Assembly: GCA_020438915.1 (NCBI GenBank)
Contig: JAGQTR010000090.1
Coordinates: 1 to 7,404 of the forward strand
DNA from: Mycobacterium sp.
Lineage (GTDB): Bacteria > Actinomycetota > Actinomycetes > Mycobacteriales > Mycobacteriaceae
DNA length: 7,404 nucleotides
Direction of reading: 5' to 3'
The notes beneath the pieces are model-generated. The model did not search any database. It was not told the origin of the DNA and saw nothing but the letters and a program-made list of their open reading frames with translations. Positions 6,006 to 7,404 of the stretch are shown here, in pieces. The translations under genes and the position numbers were made by a program. How positions within the stretch are numbered: position 1 is the first letter of the stretch; each line of letters starts with the position of its first letter.

Positions 6006-6581
6006 ATGCCATCAGCGTCGTCGGCCGCGGGCATCCTGCTCGCCGCCGGGGCCGGCACTCGGTACGGCATGCCCAAAGTGCTTGCCGAGCAAGGTGACTG
6101 GCTCCGGGCCGGAGTTGCAGCCCTGCATAGCGGTGGCTGCGATGAGGTGGTGGTGGTGCTGGGGGCTGCGATTGTCGCTGTCCCTGCGCCGGCCCGGGCG
6201 GTGATCGCAGCCGAATGGGCCACCGGGCTCAGCGCGTCGCTGCGGGCCGGGCTGGCGGCGGTCGGAACCGCAGACCATGCGGTGCTGCACACCGTCGATA
6301 CCCCCGACGTGGGCGCGGATGTCGTCCGGCGCGTGCTGGCGGCCGCACGAGCGGCGCCCTCAGGTTTGGCCAGGGCGCACTATCGCGGGCGTCCCGGCCA
6401 TCCCGTGGTGCTGGCCCACCAGCACTGGTCCGACTTGCTCAAGCAACTCCACGGCGACGAAGGCGCGCGGTCGTTCCTGCAGAGCCGCTCCGATGTGTTA
6501 GCGGTGGAGTGCGTCGACCTGGCTACCGGTCAGGATGTCGACGAACGCAACCACCGCCGCCCACGCGTCGCCGAGGTGTGA
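6006..6581 (+). CDS. MocA/MobA-like molybdenum cofactor nucleotidyltransferase
   Basis: A 191-residue cytosolic protein with the NTP-transferase fold of the MobA/MocA family. MocA-type enzymes join CMP to molybdopterin, MobA-type enzymes join GMP. The nucleotide loop LAAGAGTRYGMPK (12-24) has LAAG, as in MocA, rather than the LAGG of MobA, so cytidylylation is the better guess. Other motifs are WATGLSASLRAG (71-82), HTVDTPDV (95-102) with the metal-site Asp98, GRPGHPVVL (128-136) and GDEGARSFL (150-158). The C-terminus reads GQDVDERN where MocA proteins usually have a DIDTPED-like end, a small divergence. It resembles M. tuberculosis Rv0371c. ATG at 6006 gives the usual length; only a weak AGAAG lies upstream, consistent with a distal gene of the xdhC-like operon. 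MCD cofactor is what CO-dehydrogenase-like enzymes use, so the pair points to such a target elsewhere in the genome. Confidence 0.88.
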   Translation: MPSASSAAGILLAAGAGTRYGMPKVLAEQGDWLRAGVAALHSGGCDEVVVVLGAAIVAVPAPARAVIAAEWATGLSASLRAGLAAVGTADHAVLHTVDTPDVGADVVRRVLAAARAAPSGLARAHYRGRPGHPVVLAHQHWSDLLKQLHGDEGARSFLQSRSDVLAVECVDLATGQDVDERNHRRPRVAEV

Positions 6582-6582
6582 T

Positions 6583-6603
6583 GGTTGTCGGGGGCCGACA
6601 GCC
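6583..6603 (+). terminator. Stem-loop terminator after the MocA-like gene
   Basis: GGTTGTCGG, loop GGG, CCGACAGCC forms a 9-bp stem (one G-U pair) starting 1 nt after the TGA stop. It has no U-tract, as is frequent for mycobacterial terminators. Its position makes it a good candidate to end the xdhC-mocA transcript and insulate clpB. Confidence 0.5.
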
Positions 6604-6698
6604 GCACCTCGACGGTAACGAGGAACGTCTCAACGCCTACGGCTGCACCGCGGCGAACTGTGTCACCAACGGCACCTTGCCACCCGAAACTAGTCGGA

Positions 6699-6719
6699 GT
6701 TGAGCGGAACAGACTCAAT
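6699..6719. promoter_or_regulatory. HAIR element (HspR-binding site) upstream of clpB
   Basis: GTTGAGC-N7-ACTCAAT matches the HspR-associated inverted repeat consensus CTTGAGT-N7-ACTCAAG in 11 of 14 arm positions, including the TTGAG/CTCAA cores at the right 7-nt arm spacing. It lies 75 bp before the clpB start, and HspR itself is encoded at the left end of the window. HspR bound here, assisted by DnaK, should repress clpB until heat stress. Confidence 0.85.
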
Positions 6720-6731
6720 CTTGACTGTGTT
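6706..6731 (+). promoter_or_regulatory. SigH/SigE-type promoter of clpB, interleaved with HAIR
   Basis: GGAACA (6706-6711) is followed after 18 nt by GTT (6729-6731), matching the ECF sigma consensus GGAAC-N16-20-GTT used by mycobacterial SigH and SigE. The -35 is the spacer between the two HAIR arms, so bound HspR would cover it. Mycobacterial clpB is known to respond to both HspR and SigH. A TTGACT at 6721-6726 could be a housekeeping -35, but no matching -10 is convincing. Confidence 0.6.
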
Positions 6732-6793
6732 GCACAACCCGACAAGCATTTATTTGGGTCCGTTGCGGCCCCGACAAAGAAAGAGGGGGTGTC

Positions 6794-7404
6794 GTGGACT
6801 CGTTCAACCCGACGACCAAGACCCAGGCGGCGCTGACATCGGCACTGCAGGCAGCCACAGCGGCGGGCAACCCGCAAATCGCGCCCGCCCATCTGTTGAT
6901 GGCGCTTCTGACTCAGACCGACGGCATCGCCGCACCGTTGCTCGAGGCCGTTGGAGTCGATCCCGCCATCATCCGAGGCGAGACCCAACGCCTGATCGAC
7001 CGGCTGCCCAGCGCCAGTGGCTCGTCGTCGCAGCCGCAGCTGTCACCCCAGTCGCTCGCGGCGATCACGGCTGCCCAGCACCTCGCCACCGAGATGGACG
7101 ACGAGTACGTCTCGACCGAGCACCTGTTGGTCGGCCTGGCCACCGGAGACTCCGACACCGCAAAGCTGCTGACCGGCCACGGCGCATCGCCGCAAGCGCT
7201 GCGCGAGGCCTTTGTCAAGGTGCGTGGCAGTGCTCGGGTCACCAGCCAAGACCCCGAGGGCACCTACCAGGCGTTGGAGAAGTACTCCACCGACCTGACC
7301 GCGGCCGCCAAGGAAGGCAAGCTCGACCCGGTGATTGGTCGGGACAACGAGATTCGCCGCGTCGTGCAGGTGCTGAGCCGGCGTACCAAGAACAACCCGG
7401 TGCT
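6794..7404 (+). CDS. clpB: ClpB disaggregase, N-terminal 203 residues (3' end cut by window)
   Basis: ClpB is a hexameric AAA+ ATPase that pulls polypeptides out of aggregates together with DnaK. The visible part holds the N-terminal Clp_N substrate domain with two repeats, centred on AHLLMALL (32-39) and EHLLVGLA (109-116). A Ser/Pro/Gln linker (about 71-86) separates them. The start of nucleotide-binding domain 1 follows, with LEKYSTDLTAAAKEGKLDPVIGRDNEIRRVVQVLSRRTKNNPV (161-203). The window ends just before the expected Walker A loop, so ATPase motifs and the middle domain are not seen. The GTG start is set by GAGGGGG at 6783-6789, a strong ribosome-binding site 4 nt away, and by the family opening MDSFNPTTKTQAAL. 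Upstream are a HAIR operator and an ECF-type promoter, giving a 5' leader of roughly 55 nt. Full-length mycobacterial ClpB is about 848 residues. Confidence 0.97.
   Translation, partial: MDSFNPTTKTQAALTSALQAATAAGNPQIAPAHLLMALLTQTDGIAAPLLEAVGVDPAIIRGETQRLIDRLPSASGSSSQPQLSPQSLAAITAAQHLATEMDDEYVSTEHLLVGLATGDSDTAKLLTGHGASPQALREAFVKVRGSARVTSQDPEGTYQALEKYSTDLTAAAKEGKLDPVIGRDNEIRRVVQVLSRRTKNNPV

Noticed and set aside
6585..6836. 83-codon + strand frame covering the clpB promoter
   Set aside because: It runs through the HAIR element and into clpB in another frame, with no ribosome-binding site or recognisable composition.
6530..6988. 152-codon minus-strand frame opposite mocA-like and clpB
   Set aside because: It is antisense to the clpB start and promoter and matches no family; judged a shadow.
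1..7404. Mobile elements, CRISPR arrays, tRNA genes
   Set aside because: No transposase or integrase frame, no spaced repeat series, and no tRNA-like clover-leaf was seen on either strand.

Overview
The window reads as chromosomal DNA of a Mycobacterium-type actinobacterium. It is GC-rich throughout, several genes start with GTG, and the two flanking genes are the heat-shock repressor HspR and the disaggregase ClpB in forms very close to the mycobacterial proteins. A type II flavohemoglobin resembling M. tuberculosis Rv0385 and an XdhC protein resembling Rv0376c lie between them. No tRNA, rRNA, CRISPR array or mobile element was seen. Names are by motif and remembered family likeness; no search was run.

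Layout: (1) 1-342, + strand, is hspR, lacking its first few codons because the window starts inside it. (2) 343-436 is a short gap holding two inverted repeats and an extended -10 promoter, followed by an MFS exporter at 437-1702 (+). (3) Converging on it, with 5 bp between stop codons, is a minus-strand group read from 4558 down to 1708: a six-helix GAP/SfLAP membrane protein, a flavohemoglobin-like globin-reductase fusion, and an aldose 1-epimerase. (4) 4559-4775 is a divergent control region with a putative leaderless promoter on each side. (5) On the + strand, an XdhC-family protein (4776-5957) and a MocA/MobA-like nucleotidyltransferase (6006-6581) form a molybdenum-cofactor maturation pair without any hydroxylase structural genes in view. 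A 9-bp stem-loop follows directly. (6) 6604-6793 carries a HspR-binding HAIR element with a SigH/SigE-type promoter threaded through it, and then clpB starts at 6794 and runs off the window just before its first Walker A motif.

The clearest functional link joins the two ends: HspR is the repressor that should bind the HAIR site at 6699-6719 in front of clpB, so regulator and target are about 6.4 kb apart. The genes between them concern haem/flavin redox chemistry, sugar mutarotation, Mo-cofactor maturation and membrane transport, and look like accessory genes with no evident part in heat shock.

A second theme is translation start architecture. Three genes (MFS, GAP family, XdhC) have a GTG start 6-7 nt after a TAnnnT hexamer and no convincing Shine-Dalgarno sequence, as expected for leaderless mycobacterial transcripts. 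I did not find a clearly new multi-gene system. The most unusual non-coding structure is the pair of inverted repeats around the MFS promoter and start codon.
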